NCBI GenBank assembly: GCA_002256935.1
Contig: NCGL01000001.1
Span: 1 to 64,000 of the forward strand
DNA: 64,000 nt
From: Bdellovibrio sp. 28-41-41
Lineage (GTDB): Bacteria > Bdellovibrionota > Bdellovibrionia > Bdellovibrionales > Bdellovibrionaceae
Direction: 5' to 3'
The position numbers and the translations under genes were made by a program. The notes beneath the pieces were generated by a model that ran no database searches, was not told where the DNA came from, and was given only the letters and a program-made list of their open reading frames with translations. Of this stretch, positions 7,325 to 18,915 are shown piece by piece (positions within the stretch are counted from its first letter, which is position 1; the number at the start of each line of letters is the position of its first letter).

Positions 7325-9796
7325 CTAGTGTTTATTTTCCGGTGCAGGAGTGGCTTCCGTTGGTTCTTCTAATTGATCGATAACAGCAAATCCAGATACG
7401 ACTTCATCTTTGTCATCTAGATTAATCAAACGAACACCTTGAGTATTGCGTCCAATTACAGAGATGCCGCCGATAACCATACGAATCACTTGGCCCTTAT
7501 CAGTCGAAATCATTAAGTCTTGAGTATCTTCGACTTTTTTAGTTCCGATAACAACACCAACTTTATCTGTCGTTTTTTGTGTGATAATACCTACGCCGCC
7601 GCGACCCTGAGTGCGGTATTCTTCTAGGCTAGTGCGTTTGCCGTAGCCTTTTGATGTCACCATCAAGATCGTCGATTTCGTATTTCTCTCTAGAACTGTC
7701 ATCGCCACAACCGCATCATCTTTTTCAAGAGTGATACCTTTTACGCCTCGAGCACTACGACCCATGGCGCGCACATCTGATTCGTCAAAACGAATCGACA
7801 TACCTAATTTTGTTGCGATGAAGATATCTGATGTACCATCAGATATCTGAGCATCGATAACGCCATCTTCAAGATCAGTAGTTAAAGCAATAATACCGTT
7901 AGTTCGTGGATTTGAGAATGCATCCAAAGATGTTTTCTTGATAACACCTTTTTCAGTTAACATAACTACGAATTTGTTTTCAGAGAATTCTTCTACGGGC
8001 AGAATTGCGCGTACACGTTCGTTAGAGTCGATTTGTACTACATTGTGGATCGCTTTACCTTTAGAAGTTCGGCTACCTAAAGGCAATTTATGAACTTTAC
8101 ACCAGTAAACTTTACCCTTGTCAGTGAAGACCAGAAGCATTGTTTTAGTTGAAGCCGTAAAGATATCTGTCACGTAGTCTTCTTCGCGCGTCTCCATACC
8201 TTTAGAACCTTTACCACCACGTTTTTGCGTGCGGTATTCATCAGTAGGGATACGTTTGATGTAGCCAGTGTTCGTGATCGTAACAACTACTTCTTCGTCA
8301 GCAATTAAATCTTCGTCTTCGATGTCATCAAGATTGCCATCAAGCTGAGTGCGGCGTTTATCAGAATATTTAGTTCTGATTTCTTCAAGTTCACCCACGA
8401 TTAATTTGTAAATTTCATTCACGTCGCCAAGGATGAATTTCAACCATTCGATGTGTTTTACTAATTCAGCTAGTTCGTTAAGAATCTTATCACGCTCTAA
8501 ACCAGTTAAGCGTTGTAGTCTCATTTCCAAAATTGCAACAGCCTGGCGCTCAGAGAATTCAAACTGAGTCATCAAACGCTCGCGTGCAATTGCCGCCTCA
8601 GAAGAGCTGCGGATGGTGGCGATGACGGCGTCAATCTGATCTAGGGCTTTTTTCAAGCCTTCAAGGATATGCGCTTTCTCTTGTGCTTTCTTTAAATCGA
8701 ATAAACATCTACGAGTTACAACTTCACGGCGATGATCAACGAATGCTTCTAACATTTGTTTTAAATCGAAAGTTATCGGCTGATTCTTTTTATCAAGAGC
8801 GAGCATGATTATACCGAAGCTCACTTGCATTTGCGTGTATTTATATAAGCGATTCAAGATAACACTAGCATTTTCACCGCGTTTTAACACGATCAAGATA
8901 CGCATGCCTTCACGTGAAGATTCGTCGCGGATATCAGAAATACCTTCGATTGTTTTTTCACGGACAAGGTCAGCAACGCTTTCAATAAGTTTTGCTTTAT
9001 TAACTTGATATGGAATTTCAGAAACGATGATTTCTTCGTGATCTTTTTTAGTCACGATTTCAGCAACCGCCTTGATTGTGATAATTCCGCGACCTTTTTT
9101 GTACGCTTGAATTACGCCTTCACGACCGGCGATTACGCCTGCGGTAGGAAAATCCGGTCCTGGAATTTTAGCGATTAGATCATCAATAGTACATTTTGGA
9201 TTATGAATTAAATGGATGCAACCATCGATCACTTCGCCCAAATTGTGAGGCGGAATATTTGTCGCCATACCAACCGCGATACCAGATGAGCCATTCACCA
9301 ATAGACATGGAAATTTCGCTGGTAATACGAGCGGAATTTCTAATGAGTCATCGTAGTTCGGTCCAAATGCGACCGTTTCTTTATCGATATCTTCTAATAA
9401 CTCTTCTGCTAAACGAGTCATACGAATTTCCGTATACCTCATCGCCGCAGGAGAATCGCCATCAATCGAACCAAAGTTTCCTTGGCCATCTTCAAGCGGG
9501 TAGCGAAGTGAAAACTCCTGAGCCATCCGAACGATAGAATCGTAAACAGCCGTATCACCGTGTGGATGGTACTTACCGATTACGTCACCAACCACGCGGG
9601 CTGATTTTTTGTACGGTTTATCATGAGTGTTACTCATTTCATGTTGTGCAAATAAAATTCGTCTGTGAACTGGTTTTAATCCATCACGAACGTCAGGCAA
9701 AGCACGACCAACAATAACGGACATCGAGTATTGTAAGTACGCTTCACGCATTTCTTTATTTATATCAATGGTAGAAATCCCTTTTTCCATTTCCAT
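7325..9796 (-). CDS. gyrA: DNA gyrase subunit A
   Basis: The protein has 823 residues from the ATG at 9796. The longer frame opens with TTG at 9811, but GAGG lies 5 bases before the ATG at 9796, which decides the start. GyrA cuts and rejoins DNA in the GyrA2GyrB2 supercoiling enzyme. Visible are the winged-helix region HPHGDTAVYDS, the catalytic tyrosine in AAMRYTEIRMT, and a long coiled-coil arm. A C-terminal pinwheel follows with the canonical GyrA box QKRGGKGSKGM. Residue 83 (E. coli numbering) is Thr instead of Ser, a natural variant in some species; Asp87 is kept. The acidic C-terminal tail ends EPTEATPAPENKH. Confidence 0.97.
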   Translation of the reverse strand: MEMEKGISTIDINKEMREAYLQYSMSVIVGRALPDVRDGLKPVHRRILFAQHEMSNTHDKPYKKSARVVGDVIGKYHPHGDTAVYDSIVRMAQEFSLRYPLEDGQGNFGSIDGDSPAAMRYTEIRMTRLAEELLEDIDKETVAFGPNYDDSLEIPLVLPAKFPCLLVNGSSGIAVGMATNIPPHNLGEVIDGCIHLIHNPKCTIDDLIAKIPGPDFPTAGVIAGREGVIQAYKKGRGIITIKAVAEIVTKKDHEEIIVSEIPYQVNKAKLIESVADLVREKTIEGISDIRDESSREGMRILIVLKRGENASVILNRLYKYTQMQVSFGIIMLALDKKNQPITFDLKQMLEAFVDHRREVVTRRCLFDLKKAQEKAHILEGLKKALDQIDAVIATIRSSSEAAIARERLMTQFEFSERQAVAILEMRLQRLTGLERDKILNELAELVKHIEWLKFILGDVNEIYKLIVGELEEIRTKYSDKRRTQLDGNLDDIEDEDLIADEEVVVTITNTGYIKRIPTDEYRTQKRGGKGSKGMETREEDYVTDIFTASTKTMLLVFTDKGKVYWCKVHKLPLGSRTSKGKAIHNVVQIDSNERVRAILPVEEFSENKFVVMLTEKGVIKKTSLDAFSNPRTNGIIALTTDLEDGVIDAQISDGTSDIFIATKLGMSIRFDESDVRAMGRSARGVKGITLEKDDAVVAMTVLERNTKSTILMVTSKGYGKRTSLEEYRTQGRGGVGIITQKTTDKVGVVIGTKKVEDTQDLMISTDKGQVIRMVIGGISVIGRNTQGVRLINLDDKDEVVSGFAVIDQLEEPTEATPAPENKH

Positions 9797-9855
9797 AAAC
9801 ACCTCTTCCAAGTCTCAAATTCTAGAGACCCCTATTAAAAAATTCTAGTTTCTAA

Positions 9856-12288
<2,433 letters not shown>

Positions 12289-12302
12289 TTAGCTAGAGGG
12301 GG

Positions 12303-13445
12303 TTAGTCTCTATCATCTTTAATTATTCCATTATCTAAATACTTAATTTTTACATTCTCTTTATTTAAATTTTCGACAGCATCGATCTCAGTACTTGTAA
12401 TAAAAATCTGCGTTTCCAGTTTTTCTAAAAACTCTACAAGCCGAAATCTTTTTTCGCTATCTAGCTCAGACAAAACGTCATCCAAAAGCAAAATTGGATA
12501 AGTTCCGTGAACCCTTCGATGATACACTATCTGAGCCATTTTGAAAGATAATATAATAGCTCTTTGCTGCCCCTGCGAACAAAAAAATCGTGAATCTTTT
12601 TGGTTATATAGAAACAAAATTTCGTGTTTATGAGGGCCAACTAATGAGCTCCCAGACGACACTTCCGCCGATCTCAATTCCTCGGCGCGTTTTTTTAGTT
12701 TTTCTGCTATTTTTTCTCGCGAAAAACCCAAAAAAGACTCGTCGGAAGCCACATAGTCCACAAATATATCCACATTGGATTGACTGATATATTGCATATT
12801 GTCATTAAGATCGCCCTTAATTTTATCGAGTGCCTCTAGTCTTTGCCACACGAGATCGACGGCTTTTGCTAGGTATAGCTCTGTTAGCGAGTCAAAGAGG
12901 GGGTCAAACTGCGGTTTTGGTATCTTGGCGTCCCTGAAGTCTTTTAACAGCCGGTTGCGGTTCTTCAGGGCTTTTTTGAAATCGGAAATAATATCAACAT
13001 TCTTTGAATCGATTGAAGACAGAAATTCGTCCAGTAAAACGCGGCGAAATTCTGATGATTCTTTTATGAAACTTAAACTCTCGGGAGAAAACAGAACCAC
13101 CGAAAATTTTTTCTGTATTTGTGCCGACGAAATTTTTTTGTCGTTAACGAAAAATTCTTTCGATTTTTTTTGAATCGTCATCTTTAAATTATATTTCAAA
13201 TTATTTTGATGAAAAACAGATTGAATTAAACTGACTTTAGCTTTTTCTTCTGACGAGTAGTTGATGAAAGATTCATTGTTCGAGTAGCGAAACGAATTTC
13301 CATTTACCAGTAAGTAGATGCTTTCAAGTAAATTTGTTTTGCCCTGTCCATTTTTTCCTAAGAACACATTTAGGTTTTTAGAAAAACTAGTTTGCAAAGA
13401 TTTTACATTTCTAAAATCTTTAATTAAAATATTTTCTACGAACAA
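12303..13445 (-). CDS. recF: DNA replication and repair protein RecF
   Basis: The 380-residue SMC-like ATPase loads RecA at single-strand gaps together with RecOR. The Walker A is GKNGQGKTNLLESIYL near residue 33. The ABC signature-like segment is CSQGQQRAIILS, and Walker B is ILLLDDVLSELD. The C-terminal D-loop/H-loop region reads IFITSTEIDAV. Only one base separates it from the end of dnaN upstream, so expression is coupled. The gene is AT-rich with frequent A/T runs. Confidence 0.95.
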   Translation of the reverse strand: MFVENILIKDFRNVKSLQTSFSKNLNVFLGKNGQGKTNLLESIYLLVNGNSFRYSNNESFINYSSEEKAKVSLIQSVFHQNNLKYNLKMTIQKKSKEFFVNDKKISSAQIQKKFSVVLFSPESLSFIKESSEFRRVLLDEFLSSIDSKNVDIISDFKKALKNRNRLLKDFRDAKIPKPQFDPLFDSLTELYLAKAVDLVWQRLEALDKIKGDLNDNMQYISQSNVDIFVDYVASDESFLGFSREKIAEKLKKRAEELRSAEVSSGSSLVGPHKHEILFLYNQKDSRFFCSQGQQRAIILSFKMAQIVYHRRVHGTYPILLLDDVLSELDSEKRFRLVEFLEKLETQIFITSTEIDAVENLNKENVKIKYLDNGIIKDDRD

Positions 13446-13446
13446 A

Positions 13447-14553
13447 CTAGATTCTCATCGGCATAACTACGCACGTGTATGACATATCTTCTAGGGGACG
13501 AATCACACCCGGAGACAAGTGATCATTTACTTCCAATTGAACCGTTGGTTGATCCATTGAAGCTAGTACGTCCAAGATGTAGCGAGCATTAAAACCAATT
13601 TTTAAATCGTTACCAGAAAATTCAACTTCCATTTCCTCTTTGGCTTCACCTAGTTCCGGATTGTTAGAAGAAATTTCCATTTTATTTTTTACTAAATTTA
13701 ACAAAACGGCTTTTGATTTTTGATTCGCTAAAAGTGCTACGCGTTCTAGGGAAGTTAAGAAATCATTTTTGTTTAATTTAATTTTTTGAGTCAGGTTCTG
13801 TGGAATAAACTGTTGATAATTCGGATACTTGCCTTCGATCAAACGAATCATCAGCGTGGTCGTGTTATTTTTCAAATAAAACTGCGATCCTTCGATAGCA
13901 ATTTCCACTTCACCAGGATTTGCTTCGATGATTTTTTTAATCTCGTACAAACCTTTTCTCGGAATGATAACTCCCGCTGGGGTAATACCTTTGCCGATAT
14001 CGAGTTGCTTGTTCACAAGACTCATTCGGTGTCCGTCGGTAGCAACCATTCTGCAATTTCCCGTTTGTGAAACTTCGAAATACACACCGTTCAGGTGGTA
14101 GCGAGTTTCATCGTTCGATACCGAGTAAATTGTTTTATCGATCATTTCACGAAGCAGGTGTGAGCTGATTTTAATAAATTGCTGCGGATTGTACGTTGGG
14201 AAAATTGGGTAATCTTCGTGACTAACACCAACGATTCGAGAAGAAAATTTTCCTTGTTTTATTTCTAGCCAGTTATTTTCTTTTTTAACGAGTTGGATTT
14301 TTCCTTCATCCAGTTTTCGGCAAATTTCAAAAAGGCTTTTTGTGCTTACCACCACTTTGCCGGGTTCTAAAACTTTCGCGAAGACTTCGTCAGTCAAACT
14401 TACTTCCAGGTCCGTGGCAAATACTTTTACGCGATCTTGATCCGCATCGAGTAACACGTTTACCAAAACGGCCATGGTATTTTTTTTATCAACGATGTTT
14501 AACGTTTTCCCGATCAGAGCAAGTAAGTCTTTTTTCTCGATCTCAATTTTCAT
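13447..14553 (-). CDS. dnaN: DNA polymerase III beta sliding clamp
   Basis: The 368-residue protein has the usual clamp length and three-domain fold. Characteristic segments are DLEVSLTDEV, ATDGHRMSLV in the middle domain, GFNARYILDVL and the C-terminal YTCVVMPMRI. The last matches the MPMRL end that lines the partner-binding pocket. GAGGAATT lies directly before the ATG. The gene is transcribed away from oriC and leads the recF-gyrB-gyrA unit. Confidence 0.97.
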   Translation of the reverse strand: MKIEIEKKDLLALIGKTLNIVDKKNTMAVLVNVLLDADQDRVKVFATDLEVSLTDEVFAKVLEPGKVVVSTKSLFEICRKLDEGKIQLVKKENNWLEIKQGKFSSRIVGVSHEDYPIFPTYNPQQFIKISSHLLREMIDKTIYSVSNDETRYHLNGVYFEVSQTGNCRMVATDGHRMSLVNKQLDIGKGITPAGVIIPRKGLYEIKKIIEANPGEVEIAIEGSQFYLKNNTTTLMIRLIEGKYPNYQQFIPQNLTQKIKLNKNDFLTSLERVALLANQKSKAVLLNLVKNKMEISSNNPELGEAKEEMEVEFSGNDLKIGFNARYILDVLASMDQPTVQLEVNDHLSPGVIRPLEDMSYTCVVMPMRI

Positions 14554-14598
14554 AATTCCTCGTCCATATAAATTATTAATACTATATATATAAATAAC

Positions 14599-14625
14599 TA
14601 GTAGTAGTAGTAGGGCTGTGGATTT
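14599..14625 (-). promoter_or_regulatory. DnaA-trio and adjacent DnaA box (basal unwinding element)
   Basis: Five TAG repeats are followed by GGC and then TGTGGATTT. Read on the minus strand this is a DnaA box, a GC spacer and then CTA repeats leading into AT-rich DNA. That is the arrangement established in Bacillus subtilis, where DnaA-trios guide the DnaA filament onto one strand for unwinding. The box has two mismatches to TTATCCACA on its T-side. Function here is inferred from the architecture. Confidence 0.75.
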
Positions 14626-14747
14626 CGCACTTATCTAATTAAGCTGTTGATTTTATTAACGTATCCAAGTGGATAAAGTCATTAACAAAAAAACCCGAAT
14701 GCCTGTATAAAAACCCGTTTTTTAAATCCCCAAAGTTCCCGGTAGAT

Positions 14748-14756
14748 TTATCCACA
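14748..14756 (+). promoter_or_regulatory. Perfect DnaA box
   Basis: TTATCCACA matches the TTATNCACA consensus without mismatch. It lies 21 bases beyond the dnaA stop codon. A near-consensus box, TTTTACACA, follows 3 bases later at 14760-14768 in the same orientation. Confidence 0.85.
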
Positions 14757-14776
14757 CGTTTTTACACAATCCCAAT

Positions 14777-16192
14777 TCACACCCCTGTGATATTGTGGAT
14801 TCTACTCTCTAACTCTTCGATATCTTTAAAGATATCTTGATCCTTCGACTGTAGATACTTGACTCTTTCAAGTGCGTTCATAACAGTGGTGTGATCTCGA
14901 CCACCGAACGTCTTACCGATATCTACAAGCGATTTATCTAAAAACTTTTTGATCAAATACATCGCAATTTGTCGTGGAACAACGATCTGTTTAGCTCGTG
15001 TCGTCGACTTAAGGTCCGTAATTTTAACTTTAAAGTGATCAGCAACGCGTCTAAGGATCTCTTCGGCCCCGATGGTACTTTGTGTCTCGTGGCTAGAAAG
15101 AATGCGTTTTACAAGGTCGTAGTCAATTTGCAGGCCTTGTAATTCAGAGAACATCTTTACTTTCTTTAAATTACCTTCGAGCTCTCTGATTGATCGTTTT
15201 GAAATACGCGCGATATAAGTAGCCACTTCGTCTGATAAACGAACAGCAAATTTCTCAGCTTTATATCTTAAAATCGCAATTCGAGTCTCTAAATCTGGCA
15301 TAGTGATATCTGCAATTAAGCCGCGTTCTAACCGCGTTCGATTGCGGTCTTCTAGATCAATAATATCTTTAGGCATACGATCTGAAGCTAGAATTACCTG
15401 CTTCTTGCGCTCAATAAATGTATTGATTGTATGAAAGAACTCTTCCTGTACAGCTTCACCTTTGCCGATAAATTGTACATCATCCACTAATAATATATCG
15501 GCATTTTCGCGATATTTTTGGCGGAATTTATCCATTTTATGGTGGCGAATTGAAGAAATACATTCGTTCATAAAATGCTCTGCTGAAATATAGATAATTC
15601 TTAATTGCGGGTAGCTTTCGCGGATATAGTTTCCAGCGGCATGCAAAAGATGCGTTTTACCCATCCCAACCGGACCATATATATAGAGAGGATTATAATC
15701 GTCGCCACCAGGATTTTTGGTTACATTATAAGTCGCAGCATGGGCAAATTCTGAGTTTTTTCCCACCACAAAGGTGGAAAACGTTAATTCCACGTTTAAA
15801 GGATCCGAATTAAACGGCTTCTCTTTATTAAAAATGGCCGCATTCCTAAGAGCTTGGTTCACTGGTTGTGACGGATTAAAAATTGCCTCTTCCAAAGCTT
15901 GAGGACTTTCAGGCGGAGCAGGCACTTTATTGCCGGTAACCACAAATTCAACCTCAAACTGAGAGTTGTAAAGATCTGAAATCTCTGAGTAAATTTTTTC
16001 TTGCAGATTTTCGATAACGAAGTATTGATGAAAAGCGTTCGGAACCCCTAGAACGATTTTTGGTCTCACATCACTGCCGGCTGTATTTAAATATTCGATA
16101 GGATCTAACCAAGTGTCTAATAACTTGTTATTTAGATTCCTACCTTTCATGTTGAACTTAACTTGATCCCAAAAATGCGAATCGATAAGCAT
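14777..16192 (-). CDS. dnaA: Chromosomal replication initiator protein DnaA
   Basis: The 471-residue protein has all four DnaA domains: an N-terminal helicase-contact domain (residues 1-90), a variable linker, the AAA+ domain and a C-terminal DNA-binding domain. The AAA+ domain shows Walker A GPVGMGKTHLLHAAG, Walker B ILLVDDVQFIGK and sensor region ILASDRMPKDI. The DNA-binding domain has the signature FGGRDHTTVMNALERV. The start has GAGGGG upstream. It is transcribed towards oriC and autoregulation by nearby DnaA boxes is plausible. The gene stands alone, with a long leader shared with rpmH. Confidence 0.97.
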   Translation of the reverse strand: MLIDSHFWDQVKFNMKGRNLNNKLLDTWLDPIEYLNTAGSDVRPKIVLGVPNAFHQYFVIENLQEKIYSEISDLYNSQFEVEFVVTGNKVPAPPESPQALEEAIFNPSQPVNQALRNAAIFNKEKPFNSDPLNVELTFSTFVVGKNSEFAHAATYNVTKNPGGDDYNPLYIYGPVGMGKTHLLHAAGNYIRESYPQLRIIYISAEHFMNECISSIRHHKMDKFRQKYRENADILLVDDVQFIGKGEAVQEEFFHTINTFIERKKQVILASDRMPKDIIDLEDRNRTRLERGLIADITMPDLETRIAILRYKAEKFAVRLSDEVATYIARISKRSIRELEGNLKKVKMFSELQGLQIDYDLVKRILSSHETQSTIGAEEILRRVADHFKVKITDLKSTTRAKQIVVPRQIAMYLIKKFLDKSLVDIGKTFGGRDHTTVMNALERVKYLQSKDQDIFKDIEELESRIHNITGV

Positions 16193-16514
16193 TATAACCC
16201 CTCTGAACGTTCTAAAAAGATAAGAGGAAAAGGATTAACAAGGGACTATGGGCTTTTCAACACTAGTCCTATATGCTGCATTGTGAATTTTTAGAGGCCA
16301 CGTATCTAGTGGTACCTTATAAAAATTTTACAATAGGTAGTGGGTCCTTGATTTGGCCATACAAAGTATCCTAAAGATTCTTGGGAAGAACACTTAAAAC
16401 CAAGGAATGTTTGAGAAGTTACGGACTCTAGATTAAATTTCTGCTTGTAAAATAAGTTTATTAAGTACATAAAGATGAATCTAATTTTTAGTTCTGCCAC
16501 TTAAGGAGATTACA
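16193..16514. other. Divergent dnaA/rpmH control region
   Basis: These 322 bases have no gene I can support. A possible rpmH promoter is TTGAGA (16411-16416), a 17-base spacer and TAAATT (16434-16439). A small hairpin, GGACTA/TAGTCC, lies near 16243-16270. No convincing DnaA box was found here, so replication elements appear confined to the dnaN side of dnaA. The 64-codon minus-strand frame that spans much of it has no ribosome-binding site or recognisable content. Confidence 0.4.
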
Positions 16515-16664
16515 ATGAAAAGAACGTACCAACCGTCAAAAAAACGCCGTAAAAGAACACATGGCTTCAGAGTTCGCATGAAAACTAAAGACGGACAAAA
16601 AGTTCTTAGCCGTAGACGTGCTAAAGGACGTAAGAAACTTTCTGTAGAGATTAGTGGTAAGTAA
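16515..16664 (+). CDS. rpmH: 50S ribosomal protein L34
   Basis: This short 49-residue, highly basic protein begins [19 protein letters not shown] and ends in a [13 protein letters not shown] tail, the universal L34 pattern. It belongs to the large ribosomal subunit. AAGGAG lies at 16503-16508, 6 bases before the ATG. It starts the rpmH-rnpA-yidD-yidC-jag-mnmE array that flanks dnaA in many bacteria and overlaps rnpA by 11 bases. Confidence 0.97.
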   Translation: MKRTYQPSKKRRKRTHGFRVRMKTKDGQKVLSRRRAKGRKKLSVEISGK

Positions 16665-17040
16665 ACCATTTAGTTCAATCAATAGAAACTCTGATTTTTT
16701 ATATCTTAAAGAGCGGGGAATTAAATTTTGGGCGGCTTCGTGGATGCTAGTAAGTATGGACGCAGATTTTGACCCCAATTCTCCAAAATCCCAAATCGGA
16801 TTTATATTAAGTAGAAAAGTAGGAAATGCTGCCGTTAGAAATCGAATAAAACGGTGGTTGAGACAAGAACTTGGGGAGTTTTTAAAAGAACATCCCGAGC
16901 GTATTGTTAGATTTTCTGTCTTCATCAAGCCGATGTCAGAGGATTTCTACAAAAAGATGAGTTTTTTAAGTTTCAAAAAAGTATTAAATAATGGGATTAA
17001 ATTCATTAGTAAGAAACACGCCCCTCAAAGTGCCAAATAA
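16654..17040 (+). CDS. rnpA: Ribonuclease P protein component
   Basis: The 128-residue basic protein has the RnpA signature [27 protein letters not shown] stretch (near residues 49-71), whose RNR motif contacts RNase P RNA and the pre-tRNA leader. It starts with GTG inside the end of rpmH, an overlap typical of this pair. The N-terminus ([16 protein letters not shown]) fits the family's first helix. The 3' end overlaps yidD by 50 bases. Confidence 0.93.
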   Translation: MVSKPFSSINRNSDFLYLKERGIKFWAASWMLVSMDADFDPNSPKSQIGFILSRKVGNAAVRNRIKRWLRQELGEFLKEHPERIVRFSVFIKPMSEDFYKKMSFLSFKKVLNNGIKFISKKHAPQSAK

Positions 17041-17287
17041 AACACTTTTTTTACTTCAAAATAGTTTAAAATTTTTAGGTCTACTGTTGATTGGTGCTTA
17101 TCGCACGCTGGGTACCCAATTCATGGGTGGAAACTGCAAGTTTCACCCGTCTTGTTCTGAATATGCAACCGAGGCTTTTCACGCCCACAGCCCATTTTTC
17201 GCTATCAAGCTTGTATCAATTAGGTTATGTAAATGTCGGCCTTTTTCTCAAGGCGGATATGACCCTGTTCCCGAAAGGAGATCTTAG
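16991..17287 (+). CDS. yidD: Membrane protein insertion efficiency factor YidD
   Basis: This is a small 98-residue protein with the YidD core: a hydrophobic LLLIGAYRTLG segment, CKFHPSCSEYATEA, then CKCRPFSQGGYDPVP. The family is encoded between rnpA and yidC and aids YidC-dependent insertion. The annotated ATG overlaps rnpA by 50 bases; a start slightly further in cannot be excluded. Its stop shares a base with the yidC start. Confidence 0.9.
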   Translation: MGLNSLVRNTPLKVPNKTLFLLQNSLKFLGLLLIGAYRTLGTQFMGGNCKFHPSCSEYATEAFHAHSPFFAIKLVSIRLCKCRPFSQGGYDPVPERRS

Positions 17288-18891
17288 TGCAAGATCAAAA
17301 CAATAGTCCATTTAACGGTCGTTTCATTATAGCCATGCTCGTGTTTGCACTTTTTTACTTTGGCTGGAATCAATACTTACAAACAAAGTATCCTGGCTAT
17401 GGAAAAAAACCAGATGCTACTCAGGCAGCGCTACCCACCACAGAAGCGACTCCTACTGCGGATAAGCCAGCGCAATCTACTACGGTTGAAGCGAATGCGC
17501 CGTCTGCAGATGTTAAGTCAGTTGCGAAACAAGAAGAGAAAGTATTTACGTTCGACGGTCAAAATGTTTCATTTAACGTATCTTCGCGCGGCCTGGGCGT
17601 TAAGAACGTAGAAATTAAAAATTATAAGGATAAAGCCGGCCAAACCATTAAAATTGGCGTTTCGGATTCAGTGGGATTATTTGAATTGAGACTAGCTGAC
17701 GGTTCTGACGTATACTTTAATGTTCAAGAAATTGAAAAAGGTAAATACAAAGGAATCTACACAGACGCTTCAGTGAAAATTGAAAGAGATCTTGAGTTTG
17801 TTGAAAAAAATAATTCATTTAAATCATCTACAAAATTAGTTTCTTTAAATGAAAAAAGTGCACCTTCAGTTAAATTTTATCTTCCAGAAAAAACGATGGA
17901 TAACCAAAGCACGTCTTGGCTATTTCCTTCGTACGAGCATCAAGATTTCTACGTGGCTCATGAAAACACGCATACGACTTTGAACTTTTCTTCCGCTAAG
18001 AACGATACGACTGGCGAAGCTAAAGGGGTTAACTTATTAGCTATTGGCAGTCAGTATTTCGCGGCGGCCATCGTTGATCAATCAGACACTATTCCTGAGG
18101 CGAAGATGGCAAGTTCGTTTGATAAAAAAACGGCCCTTGCTGAGTTAGTTTATAAAGTGAATGATGGTATTAAAGATGTAACTTTAAACCAAACATATTT
18201 TGCTGGTCCTAAATCAATTGATATTCTGAGCGATGTTCATCCTGAACTGGCTCAAGTTATTAATTTTGGCTGGATGACGGTTATTGCAAAACCTTTGTTG
18301 TTCACGATGAAATGGTTTTTCTCTCAGATTCCAAATTGGGGTATTGCAATTATCTTGTTAACTTTAATGGTTCGTTTGTTTGTATTGCCGTTTAATTTGA
18401 TGTCTTACAAATCAATGAAAGCGATGCAAAAAATCCAACCGTTAATGACCGCGGTTCGTGAAAAATACAAAGACGATCCAGTACGTATGAATCAAGAAGT
18501 TATGACCTTGATGAAAGAAAACAAAGCAAATCCATTTGGTGGCTGTTTGCCGATGTTACTTCAAATCCCAATCTTCTTTGCTCTATACCGCGTAATTGGC
18601 TCTAGTATTGAATTGTACGGCAGTCCATTTATGTTCTGGATTCAAGATTTAAGTGCTCATGATAAGTTCTTCGTTCTACCTATCTTGATGGGTATCACGA
18701 TGTTCATTCAGCAAAAATTAACACCGACACAGATGGATCCTATGCAGGCAAAAATCTTGATGTATATGCCGTTAATTTTCACTGTGTTCATGATTAATTT
18801 ACCAAGCGGATTAACTCTATACATGTTCGTGAGCGCTTTATTCGGCGTGATCCAACAGTATGCAATGATAAAAAAAACTAAAGCAGCATAA
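17287..18891 (+). CDS. yidC: Membrane protein insertase YidC
   Basis: The 534-residue protein begins with GTG preceded by AAGGAG. An N-terminal membrane helix is followed by an Ala/Thr/Pro-rich linker and a large periplasmic beta domain (about residues 80-320). The conserved five-helix insertase core covers the last 200 residues. The hydrophilic-groove arginine is in LLTLMVRLFVLPFN. Core motifs such as NPFGGCLPMLLQIPIFFALYRV are clear. The long periplasmic domain is the Gram-negative form. Basic residues end the protein (KKTKAA). Confidence 0.96.
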   Translation: MQDQNNSPFNGRFIIAMLVFALFYFGWNQYLQTKYPGYGKKPDATQAALPTTEATPTADKPAQSTTVEANAPSADVKSVAKQEEKVFTFDGQNVSFNVSSRGLGVKNVEIKNYKDKAGQTIKIGVSDSVGLFELRLADGSDVYFNVQEIEKGKYKGIYTDASVKIERDLEFVEKNNSFKSSTKLVSLNEKSAPSVKFYLPEKTMDNQSTSWLFPSYEHQDFYVAHENTHTTLNFSSAKNDTTGEAKGVNLLAIGSQYFAAAIVDQSDTIPEAKMASSFDKKTALAELVYKVNDGIKDVTLNQTYFAGPKSIDILSDVHPELAQVINFGWMTVIAKPLLFTMKWFFSQIPNWGIAIILLTLMVRLFVLPFNLMSYKSMKAMQKIQPLMTAVREKYKDDPVRMNQEVMTLMKENKANPFGGCLPMLLQIPIFFALYRVIGSSIELYGSPFMFWIQDLSAHDKFFVLPILMGITMFIQQKLTPTQMDPMQAKILMYMPLIFTVFMINLPSGLTLYMFVSALFGVIQQYAMIKKTKAA

Positions 18892-18915
18892 GCCTATTAC
18901 TACTGAGGAGGAAAA

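Larger units (their letters stand above)
14560..14776. other. oriC: Chromosomal replication origin oriC (dnaN-dnaA gap)
   Basis: The non-coding gap between dnaN and dnaA holds, in order, an AT-only-like stretch (about 14566-14598), five consecutive TAG trinucleotides (14599-14613), a GGC cluster and several DnaA boxes. The boxes are TGTGGATTT at 14617-14625 (reverse, 7/9), AGTGGATAA at 14668-14676 (reverse, 8/9), TTATCCACA at 14748-14756 (perfect) and TTTTACACA at 14760-14768 (8/9). Genes left of the gap run left and, beyond dnaA, genes to the right run mainly right, as expected for a bidirectional origin. Confidence 0.88.

Noticed and set aside
9797..9811. A TTG-initiated five-residue extension of gyrA.
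   Set aside because: Those bases contain the GAGG ribosome-binding site for the ATG at 9796.
16306..16500. A 64-codon minus-strand frame in the dnaA/rpmH gap.
   Set aside because: It has no ribosome-binding site, no recognisable domain and covers the likely rpmH promoter.
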